Shown: piece after piece, positions 8,860 through 16,986 of the stretch | Position numbering within the stretch: the stretch's first letter is position 1 | Layout: the number at the start of each line of letters is the position of its first letter | Assembly: GCA_965662575.1 (NCBI GenBank) | Contig: CBFIHN010000017.1 | Coordinates: forward strand, 1-32,020 | Reading direction: 5' to 3' | DNA: 32,020 bases | From: CBFIHN01 sp965662575 | Lineage (GTDB): Bacteria; Pseudomonadota; Gammaproteobacteria; Francisellales; CACEW01 | Notes under the pieces: model-generated | Database searches by the model: none | Told to the model about the DNA's origin: nothing | Seen by the model: only the letters and a program-made list of their open reading frames with translations | Position numbers and translations under genes: made by a program

Positions 8860-9852
8860 ATGAAGATTTTATTTTATGCGACACGAGCTTATGAACAGCA
8901 AATTTTTGAACAGCATACTAGCTCACATCAGTTGAGTTTTATCAGTGACACTTTATCTGAGCATACTGTCCATTCGGCAGAAGGTTTTGATGCTGTGTGT
9001 GTTTTTGTTAATGATCAAGTCAATAAGCCGGTGTTAAATCAATTGAAAACCCTCGGTGTCAACAGTGTCCTATTGCGCTGCGCTGGGTTTAATCAAATCG
9101 ATTTAACCACAGCCAATGAGCTGGGTATTACTGTTGCACGCGTTCCTGCTTATTCACCCTATGCCGTTGCAGAACATGCGGTTGCACTATTGATGGCGTT
9201 GAATCGTCATATCCATAAAGCCTACAATCGTGTTCGTGAAGATAACTTTGACTTGAATGGTCTCATAGGCTTTGATTTACATGGTAAAACAGTGGGTGTC
9301 ATTGGTGCAGGAAAAATTGGTCAATGTTTTATCAAGATTATGCAAGGCTTTGGCTGCAAAATCTTGGTCCATGATCCCATGCTTGATGCGGAAAAATTTG
9401 CAGAGTTGTCAGTGACATCCGTATCGCTCACCGAATTATTTCAACAATCTGATGTGATCAGTTTGCATTGCCCGTTGAATGCACAGAACAAATACTTGAT
9501 TGGGCAACAGGCGATTGCTCAATTCAAACGCGATGTTGTATTGATTAACACCTCGCGCGGTGGGCTTCTTGATACTCGAGCAATAATTGATGCACTAAAA
9601 TCACAAAAGATGGCAGCACTTGGCTTAGACGTTTATGAAGAAGAATCCGCATTATTTTTTGCCGATCATTCGAATGAGGTTGTGCAAGATGATCTGTTTC
9701 AGCGGTTACTCACCTTCCCCAATGTTTTGATTACTGGCCACCAAGGCTTTTTAACTCAGGAAGCATTAACTCATATTGCGCAGACCACATTAGACAATGC
9801 GACAGCTATTGAAAAAAGTGGGACTTGCGTCAATTGTGTTGTCAGTGAGTAA
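8860..9852 (+). CDS. ldhA: fermentative D-lactate dehydrogenase
   Basis: LdhA is a D-2-hydroxyacid dehydrogenase that reduces pyruvate to D-lactate with NADH. From the ATG at 8860 the product is 330 residues (E. coli LdhA is 329) and resembles it along its whole length: LRCAGFNQIDL, RVPAYSPYAVAEHAVALLM, and the Rossmann motif GVIGAGKIG (147-155). The expected catalytic residues are present: Arg233 in NTSRGGLLD, Glu262 in DVYEEES, and His294 in TGHQGFLT. The LdhA-type segment FFADHSNEVVQDD is there too, favouring D-lactate dehydrogenase over other family members. It sits between mraY and murD, 7 nt after mraY and overlapping murD, so it is expressed as part of the cell-wall operon. That placement is unusual. 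Confidence 0.93.
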   Translation: MKILFYATRAYEQQIFEQHTSSHQLSFISDTLSEHTVHSAEGFDAVCVFVNDQVNKPVLNQLKTLGVNSVLLRCAGFNQIDLTTANELGITVARVPAYSPYAVAEHAVALLMALNRHIHKAYNRVREDNFDLNGLIGFDLHGKTVGVIGAGKIGQCFIKIMQGFGCKILVHDPMLDAEKFAELSVTSVSLTELFQQSDVISLHCPLNAQNKYLIGQQAIAQFKRDVVLINTSRGGLLDTRAIIDALKSQKMAALGLDVYEEESALFFADHSNEVVQDDLFQRLLTFPNVLITGHQGFLTQEALTHIAQTTLDNATAIEKSGTCVNCVVSE

Positions 9853-11200
9853 AGTCCCTCGATATCTCATTGTTGGCAGTGGCATCACGGGTCTCTCAGT
9901 ATTGGCTTTTTTAAAGCATCGGGCAATTTGCAGCGTATTTGATACCCGAGTGCACGCCCCCAACTGGGACAAGCTACAACAGCAGTTTCCTCAAGTTGAT
10001 TTTTATAGCTATACGTTTCCCATAGATCAGCTGATGCAATTTGATTACTTGGTGCTAAGCCCTGGTGTCTCACCAAAAATTGCACTGGTACAGCAAGCAA
10101 AAATGCGAGGCATCAAAGTCATCAATGACATTGATTTATTTTGTTTACACCCGCAATCACAACAGCTGAGTAATCCGCCAGGCAGGCAGCAGACACCCAT
10201 CATTGCCATTACAGGGTCAAACGGTAAAAGCACCGTCACCACGCTGGTTGCTGAATTATTGAACGCCTGTGGCTTTAAAGTCGGCATGGGCGGAAACATC
10301 GGTATTCCCGCCTTAAATTTATTACAAAAACCGGCTGATGTTTATGTGCTTGAGCTATCGAGTTTTCAGTTGGAAGTAGTACAGCACCTGACAACACAGT
10401 CAGCGGTGGTATTAAATATCACGCCAGATCATTTAGATCGTCATAATTCTTTTGCTGAATATTGCGCAATCAAGCAACGTATTTATCAATATTGTGCCTT
10501 CCCTGTAAAACCAAAAGGCACTGGCTTTGTGGTAGGGCAACAACGCTTTTATCAGCAACAAGGCCAGCTCATGTGCAATCAACAGGTAATCATGGCCGTT
10601 AATGAGTTAAGCCCGACATTACAAACAACACATAATATTCAAAATACCTTGGCGGCATTAGCTCTATGTTCTCCGTTGGTAACTGACGGGGCAATTCTAG
10701 CAACAGGTCAAGGTCCATTCTCATGTCATCAGGCATGTTTAAATATATTAAAAACCTTTCAAGGGTTGCCGCATCGCTGTCAGTCTCTCGGTTGTCATCA
10801 TGGTGTACAGTATTACAATGATTCTAAGGCCACGAATATCGGCGCCACGATTGCAGCAGTAGAAAGTTTAGCAAAACCAAAAGCCAATCAAACCAGCCGA
10901 CTGATTTTATTACTTGGCGGCCAAGATAAAGGACATGATTTCTCCATACTCACTGCATGCTGTCAACAATTTGTTGATCAAATCATTTGCTTTGGTAACG
11001 CCGGCGACCAGATCTTTTCTGCATTGCATACCGCATGTCCATGTGAACAAACCGACAAACTAAAAGATGCTATTGTCTCCGTGAAAAAAATAGCACAAGC
11101 AGGCGACCTGGTTCTATTGTCACCTGCCTGCGCCAGCTTTGATGAATTTGATAACTATCAAGAACGAGGGCAAGCTTTTATTGATGCTGTACTTAATTGA
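9845..11200 (+). CDS. murD: UDP-MurNAc-L-alanine--D-glutamate ligase
   Basis: MurD adds D-glutamate to UDP-MurNAc-L-Ala. The GTG at 9845 gives MSKVPRYLIVGSGITG, which matches the expected N-terminal Rossmann motif, and 451 residues. The start overlaps ldhA by 8 nt. GTG 9836, TTG 9839 and ATG 9797 are also in frame, and no strong ribosome site decides between them. Marks are VFDTR, LSPGVSP, the P-loop ITGSNGKSTVTTL (122-134), GGNIGIPAL, VLELSSFQLE, TPDHLDRHNSF, LPHRCQSLG, YYNDSKATNIGAT, LLGGQDKG and LLSPACASFDEF. FtsW, MurG and MurC genes, which usually follow, are not here; the strand ends at this gene and faces ssb. Confidence 0.96.
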   Translation: MSKVPRYLIVGSGITGLSVLAFLKHRAICSVFDTRVHAPNWDKLQQQFPQVDFYSYTFPIDQLMQFDYLVLSPGVSPKIALVQQAKMRGIKVINDIDLFCLHPQSQQLSNPPGRQQTPIIAITGSNGKSTVTTLVAELLNACGFKVGMGGNIGIPALNLLQKPADVYVLELSSFQLEVVQHLTTQSAVVLNITPDHLDRHNSFAEYCAIKQRIYQYCAFPVKPKGTGFVVGQQRFYQQQGQLMCNQQVIMAVNELSPTLQTTHNIQNTLAALALCSPLVTDGAILATGQGPFSCHQACLNILKTFQGLPHRCQSLGCHHGVQYYNDSKATNIGATIAAVESLAKPKANQTSRLILLLGGQDKGHDFSILTACCQQFVDQIICFGNAGDQIFSALHTACPCEQTDKLKDAIVSVKKIAQAGDLVLLSPACASFDEFDNYQERGQAFIDAVLN

Positions 11201-11218
11201 TTAAATAGGTGCGCCTAC

Positions 11219-11246
11219 TGTCATTCCCTTTCAGATGGAAATGACA
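11219..11246. terminator. hairpin between convergent murD and ssb
   Basis: TGTCATT (11219-11225) pairs with AATGACA (11240-11246), and CC/GG extends the stem past one bulged A. It lies 18 nt after the murD stop and 38 nt from the ssb stop. There is no U tract on either side, so it may be a terminator of poor type or a degenerate copy of a dispersed palindrome of the common GTCATTCCC type. Confidence 0.35.
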
Positions 11247-11284
11247 TCCCTCTGGATGCCAATCAATCCGTAACACCATCGATT

Positions 11285-11761
11285 TTAGAAGGGGATATCA
11301 TCATCAAAAGATTGATCAAAATTCTGTGCCTGAGGTACCGCACTCTCTTGATTGTTCTGCTGTTTTGCTGGTACTGGTTTGTTTTGTTGGAAGTTGTTTT
11401 GACCACCGCTCATACCACCTTCGCGACCACCCAACAATTGCATTTCGTTGCCAACGACTTCGGTTGTATAACGATCTTGACCAGATTGATCTTGCCACTT
11501 GTTGGTGCGGATACGGCCTTCAATATAAACCATACGGCCTTTTTGCAAATATTCACCAGCAATTTCAGCTGTGCGGCCAAATAAAACCACCCGATGCCAT
11601 TCTGTCGTTTCAACAAACTCACCACTTTGCTTATCGCGGTAACCATCGTTGGTTGCTAAGCGGAGGTTAGCAACGGCACTGCCGCTTGGCATGTATCGCA
11701 CTTCTGGATCAGCGCCTAGGCGTCCGATTAAAATAACTTTATTGATGGTTCCTTTGGCCAT
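11285..11761 (-). CDS. ssb: single-stranded DNA-binding protein
   Basis: SSB coats single-stranded DNA during replication, repair and recombination. The 158-residue protein has the OB fold in the first 110 residues (INKVILIGRLGADPEVRYMP, WHRVVLFGRTAEIAGEYLQKG, VYIEGRIRTNKWQDQSGQDR). A Gln/Asn-rich linker follows, then the acidic tip DDDIPF that recruits partner proteins. The ATG at 11761 has AGGAG 8 nt upstream. It is divergent from uvrA, the common gammaproteobacterial layout. Confidence 0.97.
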   Translation of the reverse strand: MAKGTINKVILIGRLGADPEVRYMPSGSAVANLRLATNDGYRDKQSGEFVETTEWHRVVLFGRTAEIAGEYLQKGRMVYIEGRIRTNKWQDQSGQDRYTTEVVGNEMQLLGGREGGMSGGQNNFQQNKPVPAKQQNNQESAVPQAQNFDQSFDDDIPF

Positions 11762-11956
11762 GTCTCTATTCTCCTAAGTGATGTAATTAATAGTTATACC
11801 CCACGGCTTGCCACAGGCACTTTAACGCCTGGGAATACTAACGGGGAGCGGCGCGGTGACTTATTGGTTATCATAGACCTCATCAACAAGCCTTGGGATG
11901 ACGACCTGTAGAGGAATAAGTATAATATCAGGTTTGATTTAGCGAGCCTAGCTGCA
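11762..11956. promoter_or_regulatory. divergent ssb / uvrA regulatory region
   Basis: For uvrA (plus strand) there is TATAAT at 11921-11926 with ATGACG (11898-11903) 17 nt upstream, giving a leader of about 25 nt. For ssb (minus strand) TATAAC can be read just before the gene, with a weak -35. I searched for the CTGT-N8-ACAG LexA box that E. coli has here and found none. The CTGT at 11906-11909 has no ACAG partner at the right distance. Confidence 0.55.
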
Positions 11957-14776
11957 ATGGAAGAAATAATTGTCCGCGGAGCCAAAACCCACAATTTAAA
12001 AAATATCGATGTTGTTTTACCGCGCAATCAATTAATTGTCATCACCGGTCTCAGTGGCTCGGGCAAATCTTCGTTAGCTTTTGATACATTATATGCTGAA
12101 GGCCAACGCCGTTATGTTGAATCACTGTCAGCTTATGCCAGACAATTCTTATCTCTAATGGAAAAACCCGATGTTGATCATATTGAAGGCTTATCACCCG
12201 CTATTTCAATTGAGCAAAAGTCCACGTCACATAATCCACGCTCAACGGTCGGGACCATCACAGAAATCTATGACTATTTGAGATTGCTCTTTGCACGCGT
12301 TGGTGTTCCACATTGCCCAACCCATCACACGCCATTGCAAGCGCAAACTATTAGCCAAATGGTTGACCAAGTTTTGGCGCTAGAAGAAGGGACAAAATTA
12401 ATGCTGTTGGCACCAGTGGTTCAAGGGCGAAAAGGAGAGCATGAGCAGTTAATGGAAAATCTCTACCAGCAAGGATTTCTCCGTGCGCGAATTGATGGTG
12501 ACGTCATTGAACTGGATGATCCACCGACATTAGATCGTTATAAAAAGCATGATATCGACGTCATCATTGATCGTTTTAAAGTGCGTGACGATCTGAAACA
12601 GCGCTTAGCTGAATCGTTTGAAACTGCTTTGGGCCTCACGCAGGGCCTGGTGAAAGTTGGTTTTATTGAGCAAAAGAAAAAAGATTTAATTTTTTCGGCC
12701 AATTTTGCCTGTGCTATTTGTGGTTATAGCTTAGACGAGCTAGAGCCTCGCATTTTTTCATTTAACAACCCTGCTGGTGCTTGTGCTGACTGTGATGGCT
12801 TGGGGGTTAAGCAATTTTTTGATGTCCGCCAAGTTGTTGTTGATGACTCACTGACACTTGCTCAAGGGGCAATCCGTAGTTGGAATAAAAATAATGTTTA
12901 TTATTATCATCAACTCATTTCTTTGTCTGAGCATTACGGCTTTGATTTGGATACGCCCTTAAAAGAATTAGATGAGAAATTCCGCCAAATTATTCTTTAT
13001 GGTTCAGGTAAAGAAAAAATCCAGTTTGATTATCTCAGTCCTCGCGGTAGACGGCGTAAAACCAAACCCTTTGAAGGAGTTATCCCGCAATTAGAGCGCC
13101 GCTATCACGATAGTGATTCCAGCATGATTCGTGAAGAATTAGCAAAAATGATGAGCCAACAAGCCTGCCCGGGCTGTGAGGGCACACGTTTGCGTCGCGG
13201 GCCGCGCCACGTATTCATTGACGGTCAAACATTGCCCAATGTGGTGGCATTTTCAATTGGTCAAGCCTTAGAGTATTTTTCTTCGTTAACATTAACTGGA
13301 CAGCGCGCTGAAATCGCGGAGAAAATTCTTAAAGAAATTCGCTCACGCTTAGGATTTCTTGTGAATGTTGGTTTAGATTACTTAACGCTATCACGCACAG
13401 CCGAGACCTTATCTGGTGGTGAAGCACAGCGTATTCGACTTGCCAGTCAAATTGGTGCAGGCCTAGTTGGGGTGATGTATATCTTGGATGAGCCCTCGAT
13501 TGGTTTGCATCAACGTGATAACCAACGTCTACTCGATACCTTGCATCATCTGCGTGACCTTGGGAATACCGTTATCGTGGTTGAGCACGATGAAGATGCT
13601 ATTCGCCAGGCCGACTATGTCTTAGATATTGGTCCAGGGGCCGGGGTACACGGCGGGCAAATTATTGCGCAAGGGACACCTAAAAATGTCATGACAAATA
13701 AACAATCCTTGACGGGACGATACCTTGCAGGCACTGAGCAAATTACAGTGCCGAAAAAACGCACATTATTTGATGGTGAGAGATTACTCAAAATATGGGG
13801 CGCTGCAGGTAATAATTTACAACAAGTGAATCTTGAGATTCCACTAGGACTCATGACCTGTATTACGGGTGTCTCTGGTTCTGGCAAATCAACCTTGATT
13901 AACCGCACCTTATACCCACTGGCTGCGACCAAGCTGAACGGAGCCACGACCTTGAAGCCTGATCAGTTTGAAACCGTTGATGGCTTAGATCAACTTGATA
14001 AAGTTGTCGATATTGATCAGAGCCCAATTGGACGCACTCCGCGTTCTAACCCGGCGACCTATGTTGGGATTTTTACGGCAATTCGTGAGCTATTTGCCAA
14101 TACACCTGAAGCGCGCGCTCGGGGTTACAAACCGGGTCGTTTTAGTTTTAATGTCAAAGGCGGTCGTTGTGAAGCCTGCCAGGGTGATGGTGTGATTAAG
14201 GTTGAAATGCACTTTTTGCCCGATGTGTATGTTGCTTGCGATAGTTGTCAAGGCAAACGCTATAACCGCGAAACATTAGACATCTATTTCAAAGGCAAGA
14301 CTATTCATCAAGTGCTCGACATGACCATCGAAGATGCACTAGATTTCTTTGCTAAAATTCCGGTGGTTGCACGCAAATTACAAACGCTTATTGACGTTGG
14401 CTTATCTTATATTCGCTTGGGTCAGCGCGCGACTACGTTATCTGGCGGCGAAGCACAGCGGGTTAAGTTGGCAAAAGAATTGTCCAAACGTGATACCGGC
14501 AACACACTCTATATTCTTGATGAACCAACCACAGGCTTGCATTTTCACGATGTGAAACAATTATTGAGCGTGTTACATCATCTACGTGATAAAGGGAATA
14601 CCGTGATCATTATTGAACACAACCTTGATGTGATTAAAACCGCCGATTGGATTGTCGATTTGGGCCCTGAGGGGGGTGACCGCGGCGGTCAAATCATCGC
14701 TGCCGGAACCCCTGAGCACGTGGCAAAAACGACAGGTTCCTTCACCGGACATTTTTTGTTGGATCATTTGCATTGA
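11957..14776 (+). CDS. uvrA: excinuclease ABC subunit A
   Basis: UvrA is the damage-sensing ATPase of nucleotide excision repair and loads UvrB onto lesions. At 939 residues it matches the E. coli length of 940. The first ATP site has Walker A GLSGSGKSS (31-39). The first zinc module has CAIC and CADC, and a CPGCEGTRL motif lies before the first ABC signature (LSGGEAQRIRLASQIG). The second Walker A is GVSGSGKST, with zinc motif CEACQGDG...CDSCQG and second signature LSGGEAQRVKLAKEL followed by YILDEPTTGLH. All of the key elements are intact. The start MEEIIVRGAKTHNLKNIDV is canonical. Confidence 0.98.
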   Translation: MEEIIVRGAKTHNLKNIDVVLPRNQLIVITGLSGSGKSSLAFDTLYAEGQRRYVESLSAYARQFLSLMEKPDVDHIEGLSPAISIEQKSTSHNPRSTVGTITEIYDYLRLLFARVGVPHCPTHHTPLQAQTISQMVDQVLALEEGTKLMLLAPVVQGRKGEHEQLMENLYQQGFLRARIDGDVIELDDPPTLDRYKKHDIDVIIDRFKVRDDLKQRLAESFETALGLTQGLVKVGFIEQKKKDLIFSANFACAICGYSLDELEPRIFSFNNPAGACADCDGLGVKQFFDVRQVVVDDSLTLAQGAIRSWNKNNVYYYHQLISLSEHYGFDLDTPLKELDEKFRQIILYGSGKEKIQFDYLSPRGRRRKTKPFEGVIPQLERRYHDSDSSMIREELAKMMSQQACPGCEGTRLRRGPRHVFIDGQTLPNVVAFSIGQALEYFSSLTLTGQRAEIAEKILKEIRSRLGFLVNVGLDYLTLSRTAETLSGGEAQRIRLASQIGAGLVGVMYILDEPSIGLHQRDNQRLLDTLHHLRDLGNTVIVVEHDEDAIRQADYVLDIGPGAGVHGGQIIAQGTPKNVMTNKQSLTGRYLAGTEQITVPKKRTLFDGERLLKIWGAAGNNLQQVNLEIPLGLMTCITGVSGSGKSTLINRTLYPLAATKLNGATTLKPDQFETVDGLDQLDKVVDIDQSPIGRTPRSNPATYVGIFTAIRELFANTPEARARGYKPGRFSFNVKGGRCEACQGDGVIKVEMHFLPDVYVACDSCQGKRYNRETLDIYFKGKTIHQVLDMTIEDALDFFAKIPVVARKLQTLIDVGLSYIRLGQRATTLSGGEAQRVKLAKELSKRDTGNTLYILDEPTTGLHFHDVKQLLSVLHHLRDKGNTVIIIEHNLDVIKTADWIVDLGPEGGDRGGQIIAAGTPEHVAKTTGSFTGHFLLDHLH

Positions 14777-14825
14777 TTATGCCGAGGCGCTAGAATTTGA
14801 CCACGAATGTGACGTGATATAGCCG

Positions 14826-15107
14826 ATGACTGAAGACAATAACAAGCAAACAAAAATCGTTATTGAGGGCGTCACCGATACGGGTCAACGTTTTCGCCCA
14901 GGGGATTGGGCTGAGCGCATGAGTGGTAGTCTTTCGACTTTTCGCAATCGTCGAATCATTTATTCTCCTTTGCTGAGACCAGCAGTTAAAAATGGCAATA
15001 AATGCATTATCGTTGATGATGAACTCCAAGATAGGCACCCGGCTTTATATGATCAAATTCTAGAATTCGCGAAAAAAAATAAGCTCAAAACTCAACGGGA
15101 CGATTAG
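14826..15107 (+). CDS. DUF3579 family protein
   Basis: This 93-residue cytoplasmic protein matches the DUF3579 pattern known from beta- and gammaproteobacteria: KIVIEGVTDTGQRFRPGDWAE (split around residues 10-30), then MSGSLSTF, a basic NRRIIYSPLLRP segment, and a C-terminal helix (LYDQILEFAKKNKL). The function of the family is unknown. It lies 49 nt after uvrA and 4 nt before udk, so it is probably in the udk-deoB transcript. It has no membrane segment or signal peptide. Family recognition is from memory of the RPxDWAE core. Confidence 0.75.
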   Translation: MTEDNNKQTKIVIEGVTDTGQRFRPGDWAERMSGSLSTFRNRRIIYSPLLRPAVKNGNKCIIVDDELQDRHPALYDQILEFAKKNKLKTQRDD

Positions 15108-15111
15108 TTAT

Positions 15112-15765
15112 ATGGATAATAAAATTATTATTATTGGTGTCGCAGGAGCCTCGGGTTCTGGCAAAAGTTTGTTATCTAATACGATCGTCAATGAACTTGG
15201 CTCAAGTCGTGTGACGGTGGTTGCTGAGGATTCATATTATAAGGATCTTTCACATCTGTCGATGCAAGAACGTCATGCAGTTAACTTTGATCACCCCAAT
15301 TCTTTAGATCATGACCTCTTGGCTGAACATTTAAGGCACCTACGGCAAGGCCAGGCAGTCGAAGTGCCCGTTTATGACTACACCACGCACTCACGTACGG
15401 AGCAAACCACGCATGTGAGCAGCAAAAATAGCATCATTATTCTCGAGGGCATTTTATTGTTCACCATCCCAGAATTACGCGAATTAATGGATATTCGGAT
15501 TTTTGTTGATACACCCTTGGATATGTGTTTTATCCGCCGCCTGCAGCGTGATGTCATCGAACGTGCGCGCAGTATGGAATCGGTAATTAGTCAATATAAA
15601 AAAACCGTACGTCCGATGTTTATCCAATTCATTGAGCCTTCAAAGCGTTATGCTGATTTGATTGTTCCTCATGGTGGTAAAAATCGCATTGCGATTAGTA
15701 CCATTCAGGCGAAAATGAAAGAACTCTTATTAGACGCCAAGCGCGCCAAGCAAGCGTCATCATGA
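15112..15765 (+). CDS. udk: uridine kinase
   Basis: Uridine kinase phosphorylates uridine and cytidine to the monophosphates in pyrimidine salvage. The 217-residue product is of family size. The P-loop is GASGSGKS (12-19), followed by the EDSYYKDLSHLS substrate segment, FDHPNSLDHDLL, PVYDYTTHSR, and the core strand IIILEGILLF; the lid region RRLQRDVIERARS also fits. The next gene, deoB, overlaps it by 4 nt (ATGA), which links two nucleoside-salvage enzymes. Confidence 0.95.
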   Translation: MDNKIIIIGVAGASGSGKSLLSNTIVNELGSSRVTVVAEDSYYKDLSHLSMQERHAVNFDHPNSLDHDLLAEHLRHLRQGQAVEVPVYDYTTHSRTEQTTHVSSKNSIIILEGILLFTIPELRELMDIRIFVDTPLDMCFIRRLQRDVIERARSMESVISQYKKTVRPMFIQFIEPSKRYADLIVPHGGKNRIAISTIQAKMKELLLDAKRAKQASS

Positions 15766-16976
15766 GCCGGGTGATTGTCTTATTACTTGATTCATTTGGG
15801 ATCGGTGCTTCAGATGATGCTAAAGCTTATGGTGATGAGGGCGCTAATACCCTTGGGAACATTGTTAAATACTGCCAAGAGCACCGTGGCAACCCCTTAT
15901 ATTTACCTCATTTAGCACGTCGAGGCTTGCAATTAGCAGCGGAGCAAAGCGCTGGTCCATTGGCGCATGGTTTGGGTTTCAATGGTGACGTTGATGCAGT
16001 GTATGGTTTTGCCGCAGAACAAAGTAAAGGTAAAGACACCCCTAGTGGTCATTGGGAAATTGCGGGTGTGCCGGTGATGTTTGACTGGGGTTATTTCAAT
16101 CAAGGTGACGATTGCTTTCCGCAAACATTGCTGGATGATTTTATTACGCAAGCCAAATTACCCGGCGTATTAGATGGTAAACATGCCTCAGGGACTGACA
16201 TTATTAATCGTTTAGGTGATGTGCATATCCGCACAGGGAAGCCAATTGTCTATACCTCAGCTGATAGTGTGTTTCAAATTGCTGCTCATGAGCAACATTT
16301 TGGTTTAGAACGACTGTATGATATTTGCGATATTGCTAGACAATTAGTCGATGATTACGATGTTGGTCGTGTGATTGCACGTCCCTTCGTTGGTGCTGAT
16401 GGCAATTACACGCGTACTGCTAATCGTCGAGATCTTGCAACACCACCACCACGTCAAACTCTGCTCGATAAACTGGTTGATACTGGCGGTGAGGTAATTG
16501 CCGTGGGTAAAGTAGCGGATATTTATGCCCATCGAGGGATCAGTAAAATTATCAAAGCACCGGATAACAAGACGCTGTTTGATGCCACTTTACAGGCGAT
16601 GGATCACGCAGGTAGCCGCAGTTTACTCTTTACGAATTTTGTTGATTTTGATTCTAAATATGGCCATCGTCGTGATCCCCTGGGTTATGCCCAGGCACTA
16701 GAAGCCTTAGATCAACGCCTACCCGAACTAGACGCCAAGTTGCAACCCGGGGACTTGGTGGTGGTGACCGCTGACCATGGTTGTGACCCCACTGCGCCAG
16801 GATCTGATCATACGCGTGAACATATCCCAGCCTTATTTTTTGGTCCAGGTATCAAAACAAAAAATATCGGTAAGCGTGGAAGCTTTGCCGATATTGGACA
16901 GACACTAGCAACGCATCTGGGCTTGGCACCATTGGAAGCTGGTGTTGATTGCCAAATTGAAAGTGGTTATTTTTGA
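15762..16976 (+). CDS. deoB: phosphopentomutase
   Basis: DeoB interconverts ribose-1-phosphate and ribose-5-phosphate (and the deoxy forms), feeding nucleoside-derived sugars into central metabolism. The 404-residue protein belongs to the alkaline-phosphatase superfamily. LLLDSFGIGAS holds the first metal-binding Asp. KGKDTPSGHWE holds the Thr of the active site. The C-terminal metal cluster is FVDFDSKYGHRRD, VTADHGCDPTAPGSDHTREH. It starts inside the last codons of udk and is followed closely by an aminopeptidase. No deoA, deoC or deoD is visible. Confidence 0.96.
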   Translation: MSRVIVLLLDSFGIGASDDAKAYGDEGANTLGNIVKYCQEHRGNPLYLPHLARRGLQLAAEQSAGPLAHGLGFNGDVDAVYGFAAEQSKGKDTPSGHWEIAGVPVMFDWGYFNQGDDCFPQTLLDDFITQAKLPGVLDGKHASGTDIINRLGDVHIRTGKPIVYTSADSVFQIAAHEQHFGLERLYDICDIARQLVDDYDVGRVIARPFVGADGNYTRTANRRDLATPPPRQTLLDKLVDTGGEVIAVGKVADIYAHRGISKIIKAPDNKTLFDATLQAMDHAGSRSLLFTNFVDFDSKYGHRRDPLGYAQALEALDQRLPELDAKLQPGDLVVVTADHGCDPTAPGSDHTREHIPALFFGPGIKTKNIGKRGSFADIGQTLATHLGLAPLEAGVDCQIESGYF

Positions 16977-16986
16977 GGACAATCCT

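Noticed and set aside
11219..11246. Possible dispersed REP-type repeat after murD
   Set aside because: Only one imperfect copy is seen in the window, so a repeat family cannot be supported.
11312..11670. Plus-strand open frames over ssb
   Set aside because: They are antisense shadows of the well-supported ssb gene, with no recognisable domain.
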